DNA of 64,000 nucleotides. It comes from Paramecium pentaurelia. Taxonomy: Eukaryota; Ciliophora; Oligohymenophorea; Peniculida; Parameciidae. Both the position numbers and the translations under genes were made by a program. Positions 1-11,992 of the stretch are shown piece by piece; within the stretch, counting starts at the first letter, position 1, and each line of letters begins with the position of its first letter. The notes beneath the pieces are model-generated. The model worked only from the letters and a program-made list of their open reading frames with translations, made no database searches and was not told where the DNA came from. The stretch lies in assembly GCA_905183005.1 (NCBI GenBank), contig CAJJDO010000060.1:435194-499193 (forward strand), written 5' to 3'.

Positions 1-1996
1 AAACAAAATTACTTAAATATTTCATCAGTACTACAAGCAAATCTTAATAAACCTTCTTTAAAATTTCCTTTTCTTTTTGATATATCATAATAACAATATC
101 TTATTCCATTTTAAAATACATTATTATAATCAGGTATACAATATATATAATTATTATGAGGATCAAAGAAATGAAAAGAACTTCTATGCCATTAAAAATT
201 TTTAGGTCCTTAATATATTTTGATTACTTTTTTGGTTATATATTCATCATCTCCATAATTATAAATATCTTCTTCATTATCATTTTTAACTAATTCTAAA
301 TTAAATGCCACTTCAAAAGAATTAAAATAAACTTCTTAAGTAGCCTCATCAAGTTATTATTATTAATTCATGACCATAATTTTTGATAATAATTTAGGTT
401 CTTAATCTAAGACATTCTATTATTATTATTATTACTATTTATTTCCCTTTTTAATTTCTTTTTTATCTTCAATTATTTCTAAAGGTTAATCTTAATTTAC
501 ATCATCTTCTGTTGCAAAATTAATTACCAATAATTATGGATCTTCAAATTTAACATTCTTAATATTTCTAAATAATTCAACTTCTCTTTTTTGACTAATA
601 CTACCTCTATCATGTGATTCATCATATACTTTTAATAGAAATGTAGATGCATTATGACTAAAGAAAAAGAATTTATCTTCAACTGGATGATAAACTACAT
701 CAGAATCTATTTTAAATGGTTATTTCTTTCTATAAACCTTCAAAAAATGAAATTTATTAGTTTCATAATTATACAAATGAATTTAATTTGCTTTAGTAAA
801 ATATAACCAAGGAGATGCTTCAGGTAATGTCTTTTCTTTATGATATTATAAATATGCTCCAAGTGAATCATTTTTAAAATATGTTTGCATTCCTTTTTAA
901 CGAACACTTCTAATTGCATGATTAATCTCACTCATTTTAGGAATGTCAAATTTATCAAAGACACTCATTTGTTCAATTAATTGCATTATCATTTAAGGGA
1001 CATCATTTTCAAATTAAGATGCAATTGACTATTTATAGTTATCAACTAATCTAAACTGATTAAGCAAATATATAATTACCCTTCCCATTCATCTTAATTC
1101 AATCTAAGTTCAATTAATGAATCAAAAGTATAAATTTTATGATCAACAAGAAATAGAAATAATAATGAAAATATTACACAATCATATATGTAATAATCAC
1201 TTTCTTATTAAACAAAATGTTTAATAATTTTCTAAAATATATATTTATATATATATTTACTTGTTCTTTATGATTTATTTATATTGATGGATTACTTAAT
1301 AGAAACTTTTTACCATCTTTTGTTAATATACTTTCAGGTCTTAAAAAACGATATGCAAATTTCTCTTTATGTAGTTAATTTAATGCATCACTAACTTATT
1401 CTAAAATGAGTAAACTTTGCATTAGAGATTCTAATTTTAAATTCTCTAAAGAGTCACTCAAAGTATTGTATTTTGGTATCATTCTATCTATTGCATAAAG
1501 AGTTTTATCAGGTCTTAATTAAACATTAATTGATTCAAATTGACTTATTGTTAATGAAGTAAACCTTAACAAACCATCTGTACTTACCTTATTCATATTA
1601 TACAAATATGATATATTATTTGAAGCATTATCAAAGCTATCAAAAAGAGAACGTTTAAATATTAATTATGTTCCAAAACCCTAAACTATTTCAAAATTAA
1701 GTTACATCTAGAACTTCTGCTGTAATTGATGAACTTGTTGTCTTTAGAATTCTTGCAACTTTATAACCTTTTGGTTTAAGTAGATTTGTGCAATGCTTCA
1801 TTGGATCATCCCAATTTACTAAATCTTCATCTTAGATATCCAATTTATGAATTTGATTAATCTCTTATGTTTTTTTATTTAATTGTTGCTAAAACACAGA
1901 TTAAGATGAAATTGTTTGCCCAGATCTTAATCCTAAATGTGCTTTCTTTGTTTTTGGAATTACTCTTTTATTATTAGTTCCACAGATAGAACCCAT
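1..1996 (-). CDS. Protein-kinase-like protein (predicted pseudokinase), 3' end outside window
   Basis: The frame runs from ATG at 1994-1996 to the window edge without TGA after removing introns at 1681-1705, 1232-1260 and 1051-1079. About 637 codons are present. The N-terminus is MGSICGTNNK, a possible N-myristoylation signal. Around residues 195-220 the sequence FAYRFLRPESILTKDGKKF matches kinase subdomains VIb-VII, but the catalytic HRD Asp is replaced (YRF) and the DFG triplet is absent (LLSNPS), so catalysis is unlikely. A glutamine run (TAG/TAA codons) lies near 415-435. The C-terminal half has aromatic-rich stretches without a family I recognise. Kinase ancestry is a motif reading, not a search result. 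Confidence 0.7.
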
Positions 1997-2193
1997 ATGA
2001 GAATTTAATTATAATTATTATTATTATTTGAATAATATCAATAAGAATAATACCTGATCAGTCTTTAATGCTTATAAGGATGATTGTTTTTTATATATTG
2101 TAATATTCAATATGTTTCTGATGAAACTAATTTTTTAATAAGAATTAAGAATAATATTTTGATTTAATTTTATGCCTTATTTAAATCATCTAT

Positions 2194-3456
2194 TCAATGG
2201 CTAATTTGGATTCTGATAGTTTCTGTATTCTAATTTTAATCTGGAATCAAATCTTAAGGATAGTACTTATTAGAATCTTGAAACTGTATAGAAAAAGTCT
2301 AAATTAAATAGAAAATTTATAAATTACTTCCATAACTTATGGGTTCCAACCAAAAGTAGGTGCAACAAATTAATCATAACTTTGTATTTACTAACCTTGA
2401 ATCCTTATTTGAAGATCTTTACTCTCTGTTTCTGCAAGACATAAGAATATTCCTTTCAATTCTGCAGAAACAGAAAATTAATAATTACTCATAATAATCT
2501 TTCCATTTGTAGTTGGATTCAAAGGTATATTAGTCCCTTAATCCTAAAATTTTAAGGTCATAATATTATTTAGATTATTTTAACCTGCTTGAATTCCTGG
2601 AATTGAGGATGTTCCACAGGTTCTTGATATCTATTTAGTCTGGCCTGTTTTACTCACAAGCTTTAATGTGTTTTTCAGGTTACCTGTGATAGTAGATATA
2701 CCAACTTTAGATTAAGAATTATTAATTTTAACTCTTAAATTAGCAATATCATTAGATTAATAAACTTATTAATCAAATTGATAGTTTAATTAAATAGTCT
2801 AAATGATATTTTATTAAAATTACTCCCATTGGTATACAATAACATGTCTTAGGATATAAAGTCTATTCTTCAACTTTTGGTTTGTCATTATTAATAATAT
2901 GTTCTCTGACAAGAAATTCTTATTTAAATTTAATCTTTTTTTAATCGTTATTAGGTGAATCTATTTCAGCTTTAACACTGTATTTAATTCTGCATTCTAA
3001 ATTTTATTCTTTATATTCAAATGATACTGGGAGATTTTATTTCAATTAGAATTTAAATGGAAATTAATATTGTCCTTAGGGTATCATTCTATTAATTATT
3101 TCAACAAATACTTTGATTAAAATTAATAAACTTGAATTTTGTGTAAATAGAATACATTTTCATTATCATAAAATTCTATAGCTTCTCTTGATTAATTTTA
3201 AAGAAGTTAAGTTTAAGGAATGTTTTACTAAATAGTTCTAGTTTCTTTCCATTTAGCTTTTTCATATCCTTTCACTTTTAAGTAAATAGTAGGTTCAAGT
3301 TATTCATCTTTTACCAAATTCAAGTAAATATTTCCTAATTATACTTTATAATTTACCTTTGACTTCTTCACCAGGATTATAAGATAATTTATCTGTACGA
3401 ATATACAAACCAGTTTGATTTGAAAAGTCAAATTCTTTGAAATTTTAATTTCCCAT
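2194..3456 (-). CDS. Arrestin-domain (alpha-arrestin/ARRDC-like) protein
   Basis: 387 residues after four introns (3335-3356, 3089-3111, 2799-2823, 2299-2327). Start MGNQNFKEFD. The N-terminal half has the beta-sandwich pattern of arrestin N domains: YNPGEEVKGNIYL near residue 28, then GQYQFPFKFQL and LPVSFEY near 110-130, followed by an Ile-Lys-Tyr-x-Val strand. The C-terminal half is consistent with an arrestin C domain but is less recognisable. Such proteins usually act as adaptors for membrane cargo or ubiquitin ligases. It ends just upstream of the pseudokinase start and follows the trichocyst-type gene, all on the minus strand. The Met-Gly start could be acylated, though Phe at position 6 is a weak match. 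Confidence 0.72.
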
Positions 3457-3639
3457 AAGTAAATTAAATTAATTTAATAATGAACAATGATTATATAATT
3501 GAGAATTTATAATATTAAATGAAATTAAAGTCATCATAATTGATAGTTAATCAAAGCTAAATTAACAAGAAATCAATTTATTTTATTTTACATCTGAGTT
3601 TGTTTATCATACTTTTAATAAAAATAATATTATAATATT

Positions 3640-4768
3640 TCAATCACTTCCTCCTCCTGGACAAGCTGCTTATGGTTTTTAAGAGTAGAAATCATATACA
3701 GATTATTTCACTTAATTTATAAGATCTATTTGATCCTTTCTTACTTGACTAGCCTTTTCATATTCTAATAAGAAATCCTTACACATTTTATCAACAGAAT
3801 CTAACATTTAAAGATTTCTCACCTAAATATAAAAATTGAATATACCTTTTTTCCTCTTGCAGTATCTACAATAGCTGTTTATTAATTAATACACATACTC
3901 ATAGCTGTTATATGATCTCTTAATTATTATTCTGTTCTTTTTAGATTATTAAAATATTCAACTAAATGAATATTACGATCATCATATTCCTAGATTTATA
4001 AATCTTCAACATCTTAATAATCTTATAAATTTTTTTATAAAGTTTATTCAAAATTGACAATTAATTACTTTAGTTTTTCATATACTTCTCTATATCCTCC
4101 ATTTTCAGTTGCTACTTATGCAAATATCTCAGAAATATCTACTAAAGGTTAATCATTCTTAGCCATTACTGCTGTTTAAATAAAAGTCATTGCTACTTTT
4201 CCTAATTCAGCTAATGAACAATCTCCTCCAGTAAATCCATCTAATGTAAGTAATACTTATTAAAGTGATGTTAAAGCATCTAAATGATCTCTTTTTTTAT
4301 TTTAAAATAATCTTGCTGCTTCATCTCTAATTCCTTTCAATATTTTAATATCACTATCTGTAGTCTATTTAGAATTGATTAAAGTACTTTTTAAGATTCT
4401 AAATTATTATCTAATTCAGATCTTGCTTTATTATTAGATGTAGAACAATTTTCTAATTATTCATTTGCTCTAGAACCAACTTATTCAGCATCTTTTATGT
4501 CTTTTTTTCTTAAATCTAATTCCAAAGAACATTAATTTCTTTGTTAAGTATATAATTAATCATGTCTAATTTATTCTTCATCTATTGTTGATTTTAGATT
4601 ATCTAAAAATGCTATTGTTGTAGTTTATGCTCCACCTGATTTTATTTAAGTTTATAATTCTGTTAAAATACTAACCAAACTAGGTTTTGGATTTCCAATT
4701 ATCTAATACCTTTCCAATAATTGTGAATATCCTATCATCACTAACAAATACACACTAATTAGTTTCAT
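3640..4768 (-). CDS. Probable trichocyst matrix protein (secretory granule protein)
   Basis: 360 residues after two introns (4365-4387, 3823-3845). An N-terminal signal peptide is clear (MKLISVYLLVMIGYS). The rest is helical and rich in Gln, Glu, Asp and Leu with heptad spacing, contains few Cys (CSLEL, NCSTS, GGDCS, SMCINQ, KMCKDF) and ends CPGGGSD. This architecture resembles the trichocyst matrix proteins of Paramecium, which are made as secretory precursors and cleaved before crystallising inside the extrusome. The family call is by overall architecture; another secreted coiled-coil protein is possible. Its ATG is only 20 nt from the divergent ATG at 4789. Confidence 0.55.
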
Positions 4769-4788
4769 AAAACGAATTAAAATATATT
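4769..4788. promoter_or_regulatory. 20-nt divergent intergenic space
   Basis: Start codons of the minus-strand gene (4766-4768) and plus-strand gene (4789-4791) face outward across only 20 nt. Both promoters and 5' UTRs must sit in this space or overlap the opposite coding sequence. No motif is evident in it. Confidence 0.5.
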
Positions 4789-5433
4789 ATGTCAAATGAT
4801 AATAATATTGAGAGACATAAAAGAATACTAAATATTGTTTCTCATTTGGGTTTAAATAAGAAAAAAAGTTCAATTCCAGCATTCGAAAAGAAAAGATTAT
4901 CTTAAACAAGGATTGTATTTTATAAACCAGAATAATAATAAGAAGAAGAAGAAGATTAATTAATTATTAAAGCAAAAGAATTATTATCTAAACCAGTTAA
5001 AAGAAAGTAAATCAGATCAGAATCTTAATTAGTCTAAATGATCTCAGATAAATATAATATGCTTAAAGATGATGCTGATGAAAACAGTGCTTATAATCAT
5101 ATATAACTTAGTTTACTCAAATTATAGGAACAAGAAATACTTGGACAATATCATGAACTTAAACCAAATTTAAGAATGTCTAAAACTACTTATCCTTTAC
5201 CTATTACAGTTACATAACAAAAAGTTTAAATATAAAACATGTTCGAAAAAAAATGTAGTCAGCATATTATACAATCGCCTAAAGATAATACAATTAGATA
5301 AAAAATTAATGATTTCTTATACAAAACAAGAGAATCCTTCAAAGATTTCTAAGTTGACGTTTCGCATTATAAAAATCTCAAATAACATCATAGATTATAT
5401 AAATAGAGAACTGCTAGCTATTTCTAATAATGA
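4789..5433 (+). CDS. Hypothetical protein, 214 aa
   Basis: A single intronless frame from ATG to TGA (5431-5433) with many TAA/TAG codons as Gln. The protein is basic and hydrophilic, with an acidic/Gln patch (EQQQEEEEDQ) near residue 50 and a Lys/Arg-rich segment after it (KPVKRKQIRS). There is no signal peptide, membrane segment or recognisable domain. Codon use matches neighbouring real genes. Function is unknown; the basic patch would suit a nuclear or cytoskeletal protein, but that is a guess. Confidence 0.65.
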
Positions 5434-5999
5434 CTTTCAATTAAAGTTTTTTATATATTCATATATTTATAAAAAATGAACAAATTTTCTAAAAAGACCA
5501 AACATATTGTTAATATTGAAACAATTATTAATTTTGATGAATAATTTATTAATTTCTTATGATATTATTTATAGGCAACAACATGTTAATGATAGATTGA
5601 AATAATATATATATATGACCTAGAAATCTAATAATTTATATATTCAATTCAATGAGTGGATGGCATTATTAATAAATAAGTAAAATTATACCATAAAATT
5701 GATAATTTGAAAGATCTATAAAATTTAAGGATATAATGTAAAATAAAATAATCACAACTAGATTAGATGTAAATAAATTATAATGAAATATACGAAAGGT
5801 TGTTAGAGTAAATTCTAAAAATTTAAATTTATTTTGTCTAGTATAAAATAGAGATATAAACTTATATTGAATACCTAAAATTTAATCAATACTCTTTATA
5901 AATAAGATGCTTTTTGAAAATCTAAAAATATGAGACATCAAGATATGTAAATTTAAGTATTACCTAAATATTAATAATATATAAATTCGTTTTAAAAAT
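5434..5999. other. Gene-free AT-rich stretch
   Basis: No frame here stays open with plausible splice sites. Short open pieces around 5740-5920 (Gln/Lys/Asn-rich) are interrupted by TGA and could be a decayed gene, but nothing recognisable is left. Confidence 0.4.
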
Positions 6000-6379
6000 A
6001 TGATGAAAAGTCTAGTAATGATAACTTTCATAATTACTCTATCTAATTGTCTAAACTTAAGATAATGTAATCCTGCTATGTGTAAGGGTACAGCTATGGA
6101 ATGTATGGAGTAAAGCGATTGGTATTAAAAGTGGAATATCACTATAATAGTGCCAAACAATTAACCACTTGTTTGAAAGATTTGAAATCTCATATTGCTG
6201 AAGATAATTTCTATGAATAATTTGAGACATGCTTGAATAAGAGTTTTGCAGCAGGAAAACTTTTAGGTTGTGCAAAAATTCAATGTCCAAATTCTGCAGC
6301 ATAATTTGTGACTATGGTTTTCAACTAGGCTTAATCTTAGTCCTATATATCAATAGACTTTAAAAAGTCCATCATTTGA
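6000..6379 (+). CDS. Small secreted Cys-rich protein, 116 aa
   Basis: Starts with two consecutive ATG codons (6000, 6003), followed by a hydrophobic signal-peptide-like stretch (MMKSLVMITFIITLSNC). One 29-nt intron (6122-6150) restores the frame to TGA at 6377-6379. The mature part holds about nine Cys, including CNPAMCKGTAMECM near residue 26, then CAKQLTTC, ETCLNK and GCAKIQCPN. These could form several disulfides, so an extracellular or vesicle-lumen role is likely. No family is recognised. It stands alone between two non-coding stretches. Confidence 0.65.
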
Positions 6380-7032
6380 TTTACAATCATCAAAAAATTA
6401 ATTAAAATTCATATTCCCATTAATATAATACCAAAATCTCATTTTTTTTTGAAAAATTCTTATTTTAATAACACTTATTAAACTAATAAGTTTTTTTCAA
6501 TTTGTTAGATATCAGTTAGATATAATTATATTCCAAATAATAATCATTATATAACAGTTATATATTTATATATTATTACTAAAAAATATACTCTTGAAAT
6601 TGATTGCCTAAAACTAAATATATTTTAATAAGAAGAGAAATGATTTAAGTTTATACATATTAATGATTTAATTAAAGAAATTTATAGATAATCTTGCATA
6701 TTTGTGTTAAAATAAATAAATTATAAATGTTTCTTTTTTATAATTTAAAACATCAATAAATTAATAGAATTGATGATTTGGAGAATAACGTTATTCAATC
6801 CCATCATTAAAATTTTAAAATAATGATAATTTTATATTGTAGAGTATACAAATTCTCATATATTTTTTATAATTAGAACTATAACCAAACTACAATTATA
6901 ACTTTTTTTTCAAATTGTCACCTTTTACATCCTAGATTGTTTTTTATCAAAATGATCTTTATAGAAGATTAGATTTATCTAAAAATAGAATAAATATATA
7001 AAAAAATTGAAATTTATAATAAAATAAATAAA
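6380..7032. other. Gene-free AT-rich stretch
   Basis: Very AT-rich sequence with frequent stops in all frames. No tRNA-like fold or coding region was seen; it presumably holds the 3' end of the Cys-rich gene and the promoter of the RBR gene. Confidence 0.5.
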
Positions 7033-8601
7033 ATGGGTTAAGTTTGCTCCAAACGACATAGGTCTTAGAAGTCTGAATTAATTTAATAAGAAAAAAATGT
7101 AAAAAGAAGTTTCATAGATGAACTAATTTAAAAAGAAAAAATAGGAAAAAGTAGTGTCAAAGCTGAAGTAATAGAAGAAAAAGAAGAAGGATTTCGTTTA
7201 TATTGTATTAGAAAACAGCCAATGATAGAAATACTAAGTAAAGAAGAAAATTTAAAGTTATTAATGCAACCTGAGCTTTATCAGGAGCTATAAAAAAAGC
7301 TTTTAAATGAATAAATTAATACTAAAGAAAGCATTTAAATTGTGTTGAATGTATAAAAATTAAATATTCTAAGATATTTATATATTGTAATTTTTAAGCA
7401 GAGAATATTAAGAATTGCTTTAAGTTGTTAAATGCTAATAATGATTATAAAGAAGACTTAAAATAAATAGGAATTTATAGGGATTCATCTTTAAAATACT
7501 ATAAGAGTGAGTCTTGCTTATTATGTTTATCTGAAAATATGGAATGTTATAGTTTAAAGTGTTAACATATATTTTGTAAAGATTGTTGGAATTAAATGAT
7601 AGAAATTTAATTATCAAACTTTATACCGATTGTGAAATGTTTAGAATATAAATGTTTAGAAAGATTACCTCATAAATTTTTAGAGTAGTATTAGTCTTAC
7701 AAAGAAATTTTGGTTAAGAGAATGTTGGACAATGACAAAAATTTTACCTGGTGTCCAGGTATAGATATATTATTATATTTAAGGATTTTTATGTTAAAAT
7801 ATATATAAATAGGAGTATTTTAAATAGAAATAGAAATGTCATTGTGGCTTAAAGTTTTGTCCAAATTGTAAAACAGAAAATCATTATCCTATAACTTGTG
7901 ATATATATAAGGAGATTACATAATTTCAAGAATCATATTAATCTTGGACTAGATTAGATATATCTGCATGTCCAAATTGTAAGAGATATATCCAGAAAAT
8001 TCAAGGTTGTATGTAAATTTCATGCATCTGTGGTAAAGATTTCTGTATCAAATGTTCATAATCTTGGAATCCAGAGCATGGATAAGATTTTTATAATTGC
8101 CCTTTTTCAGCTCATAATAAGAATCCTTCTTAAATATTCAATAAGATGTGCCAAAATGAGTCTAAAATATAGAAGAATATTTTTTAATTGGAATATTATT
8201 AGAAGTTAATAAATTAATAACAGTAAGATGAATACACATATATACTTAAAAGAGGGTTGAATAATTTAATAAAATTTCAGAAATTCGAAAAAATGTAATA
8301 AATTATTTTATTTAGATTTTTATATTATACATATTATTTAAATGAAAAATTTTGTGAGAATGGATTTGATCATTATTATCAATAATATTCTCTAGAAATA
8401 TAAAATTATTATAGAATTCTATTAAAGTAATTATAAGCTATTCTTGTGGATGACTAAAAAAATGAAAAAAATGAAATGATTGATTTCAACATTTTTTAAA
8501 ATTAATTATTTTAGATGGATGAGAATTTATCAACATAAAAATAGTGTTTTAAAAAATACATAATCTAAAATCAATAAGAAAAATAGTAGAATATAAATTG
8601 A
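7033..8601 (+). CDS. RBR-type E3 ubiquitin ligase (RING1-IBR-RING2)
   Basis: 505 residues after introns at 7387-7412 and 7759-7783. RING1: SCLLCLSENMECYSLKC, then QHIFCKDCW and KCLEYKCLE around residues 160-210. The IBR contains WCPGFLC followed by KCHCGLKFCPNC. RING2 reads ACPNCKRYIQKIQGCMQISC, then CGKDFC and KCSQSW; the Cys of the QISCIC segment sits where the ubiquitin-accepting Cys occurs in ariadne/parkin-type enzymes. The C-terminus is Gln-rich with a hydrophobic helix. It would transfer ubiquitin through a Cys thioester. The start MGQVCSKRH is a good N-myristoylation/palmitoylation candidate. Confidence 0.88.
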
Positions 8602-8959
8602 ATTTATTAAATATTCATATATATTATACCTGAAATTATCAAAATCCAAATAATTTAAATTCTATTTTTCATTATCTGAATCAAAAGTATCAATATAACT
8701 AAGGAAAAGTAAGGATATCAACAATATTATTAAATTTATATTTTATATTGTTATTAATACATAAAAATGTATAAAAATGAATTATTATTATAATATAATT
8801 GCAAAACTGATATTTAATAAAACCTCTAAAATATAAATTATTGATCAACATTATTAATTCTTAGTTAAAGATTCAAGATCAATTAACTCTAACTTTAAGT
8901 TGATTATTAATATTGACATAGAAATACTGAATATAATTATATTTAAATTAATATAAAAT
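8602..8959. other. Gene-free spacer
   Basis: About 360 nt of AT-rich DNA between the RBR gene and the kinase gene on the same strand. Nothing beyond presumed terminator and promoter function is visible. Confidence 0.5.
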
Positions 8960-11660
8960 ATGGGTTGTGGTTCTTCAAATTCTTCTCAATTAGCGGCAGA
9001 ACCAGAATAAAAATAGAGAAGTGCCTCACTTAAATCTAATTCAACATCAGAAATAGAAGATCTCATTGGCAAAAAAATTCCAAAAGTATTAGAATGAATA
9101 TATCTAATCAATAGTTATTGGTCTAACCTGAATCAAAGCATAAGTAAACAATAGACAATGAAGAATAATTAAAAATGTATTAAATGTTATTATTTAGTGA
9201 TTCTTAACTAGGTCCAGCTTAGCCACCTCCAGAAGATGTTGTCAGAGCTTAAAAAAAATAACAAAAAAAATATAGAGGTGGAGATGATGTAAATCATTAA
9301 ATACATGAAAATGTTACAAGAATTGATAGAGAAATGCAATGTATTATACACAAATATTGTAGAATCTGATATTGATTTGATAAGAAAAAGCTTTAAAGGT
9401 CATTTTGTATTTTTTAGTCTGCCAGAAGATTAAATAGCTTAATTAATAGAACATATGTTTTATTGCACTTTAAAAGCTAATTAATTTATTTTTAAATAAG
9501 GAGATCAAGTATTGCATTGATCTCTAAAAAATAGGCAAGTTCCTATTTTGTGATTGAAAGAGGATCTGTAGAAATTATAATAAACGATAAACAAATTCGA
9601 ACATTAGCAGAAGGCAGTTATTTCGGTGAAATTGCACTTCTTTACAATGCCACTAGATCTGCTTCTATTAGAACTTTGACAGATTGTGGATTTTGGTCAT
9701 TAGATCGTAGTACATTTAAAAAAACAATTGAAGAGTTAATGTTAAAAGAATATGATGAAAATAGAAAATTTATAGATGAAGTACTAACACTTATTAATAA
9801 TAGGTTCCATTTTTTTCATTTATGACATCAGATTAAAAAGATTCAATTGCACATGCTTTAATAACAACTAAATTTGCTCCAGGTTAAGCAATAGTTAATG
9901 AAGGAGATTAGGCAGATTCATTTTATGTGATAAAGAGTGGTGAAGTTTCAGTTTTGAAAGGAACCAAAGAGATAAGAAAGATGGGTGCTAAGGATAGTTT
10001 TGGGTATATAATGAAGATTTATAATTAGAGAATAAGCTTTATATGAAAAATCTAAAAGAGGAGCAACTTGTGTTGCTGAGACAGAAGTTAAATGTGTTGC
10101 ATTGGGTAGAGAAAATCTAACAAAAATATTAGGAGATAAAGTTTAAATAATCATTTTTAGTAATATTATGAGATGGAGTTTTGAGAAAAGTGAAGTTTTA
10201 AAATAATTATCAAAAATTTAATTAGAAAAAATAGCTTAGAGAGCTAAAATAGATAATTATAAAAAAGGTTAGGTTATTTTAGAAGCTGGCAAGGCTTGTG
10301 ATAAATTAATTGTTGTTTTAGAAGGAGTGATGACTAATGCTAAATAAGATTCAGTACCTAAAGGATTATGTTTTGGAGATTAATTTTTAATGAAAGAAAA
10401 ATATGGATAAATAATTGAATCTCAATATGAAATGGTTAGAGATGGAGTATTAGCTACTATTTCATATCAATCTCTCTTTAAAATATTTGGAGGAGATTTA
10501 GAAACTGCATTAAAGAAAAATGAAAATTCACATGAAAAGAAAATTAAATAATTAGGAGAAAGGGCAGATGCATCTCATATTTCAGTTGAAGATTTAATAT
10601 ATATTAAAAAATTAGGAGAAGGATAATTTGGTATGGTCTATTTGGTTAAGCATAAATCAATTAATAAAGTTTTTGCTCTTAAATCTGTTAGCAAAGCTTC
10701 AATAATTGAATAAAATTTAGAAAAACATATATTATAAGAAAAAACTGTTTTGGAACAATGTAATTTTCCTTTTATTATGGGTTTCATAAGAACATTCAAG
10801 GATGACATTTCTATCTACTTTTTAGTAGAGTATATCAGAGGAATGGAATTGTTTGATGTAACATTTAGATCTATTATCTAAGGTAATTAGAGACATGGGT
10901 TTATTAACAAAATATGATACTTAATTCTATGTTGCTACTATGATATTAGCATTAGAATATCTACATTCAAAATCAATAGTATATAGAGATTTAAAACCAG
11001 AAAATATTATGGTAAATGATGCAGGCTACATGTATTTAATTGATTTGGGAACTGCAAAACCATTAATTAAATCAAGAGCTTACAGAACTTACACTATTAT
11101 TGGAACTCCTCATTATATGGCACCTGAGATTATATTAGGAAAGGGATATTCATTTAATGTAGATTTATGGAGCATGGGTATTTGTATGTATGAATTTATG
11201 TGTGGAGGAGTTCCTTATGCAGAAGAATAAGATGTATTTATTAATTATAGTTTAGGATCCTTATGAAATTTATGAAGAAATAATGAATACATAATTAAAA
11301 TTCCCTACTTTCATTAGAGATAGATAAGCTAAAAAGTTTATGGAATAATTACTCAGTAAATAACCAGAAACAAGATTAGGATCATCATTTTCTGCTTTAA
11401 AAGCTAATCCATGGTTTGATGATTTTGATTTTGATAAATTGTTTAGCAGAGAATTATCAAAAGTTCCTGTATTAAATCTATATTAATTATTATTTTAGTA
11501 TGTTCCTCCTAAAGATAGAATGATCTCAGAACATGATATTGAGAAGAAATTCTAATAGGGTAAACCAGTTGTTCAAGAAATCAAATAAGAACAATCGATG
11601 CAAAAACAAAAATATAAAAAGGAATTAGCCAAAGATCCTAATTGGGACAAAGATTTCTGA
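8960..11660 (+). CDS. cGMP-dependent-type protein kinase (PKG-like, three cyclic-nucleotide domains)
   Basis: 832 residues after eight introns of 22-30 nt (for example 9089-9117 and the 22-nt intron in the kinase domain near 11231). N-terminus MGCGSSNSSQ fits dual myristoylation/palmitoylation. CNB1 has the canonical phosphate-binding cassette FGEIALLYNATRSAS; CNB2 has FGEQALYEKSKRGAT; CNB3 is degenerate (FGDQFLMKEKYG). The kinase domain has GEGQFGMVY, ALK, YRDLKPEN, a DLG in place of DFG, and GTPHYMAPEI, so catalysis should be intact. The AGC-type tail ends at TGA 11658. cGMP versus cAMP preference cannot be settled from sequence. It is convergent with the diflavin reductase. Confidence 0.93.
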
Positions 11661-11992
11661 TCATTTTCTTATTCCATTTTTTGACCAAAATAATTATGTC
11701 AAAATATTATCATTCAGACTATTTTCAATATTTATATCTTACATCCCTATTTGAATTGAAAATAGAATAATTCTTATATAATTTTTTCTATTAAAATCAT
11801 AATATTGAATATCTATTAATATTCTAATTTACAATAAATTAATCTATCTTAAATATATATAAGTAAGAAATCTAAAGATTATTAATAGAATAATAATTAG
11901 AGATCATCTCAAAATGGAACTATTTTTAAAGCACAAATAAGATGGATCTATAAAAATAATTTTATCTATAAATATATAATGATAAATCAATA
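11661..11992. other. Convergent intergenic spacer
   Basis: About 330 nt between the stop codons of the kinase and the diflavin reductase. AT-rich; no gene or clear hairpin seen. Confidence 0.5.

Noticed and set aside
413..436. Trinucleotide repeat that might be a CRISPR or microsatellite feature
   Set aside because: It encodes a glutamine run in frame on the minus strand; no spacers or repeat units typical of CRISPR occur, and the genome is eukaryotic.
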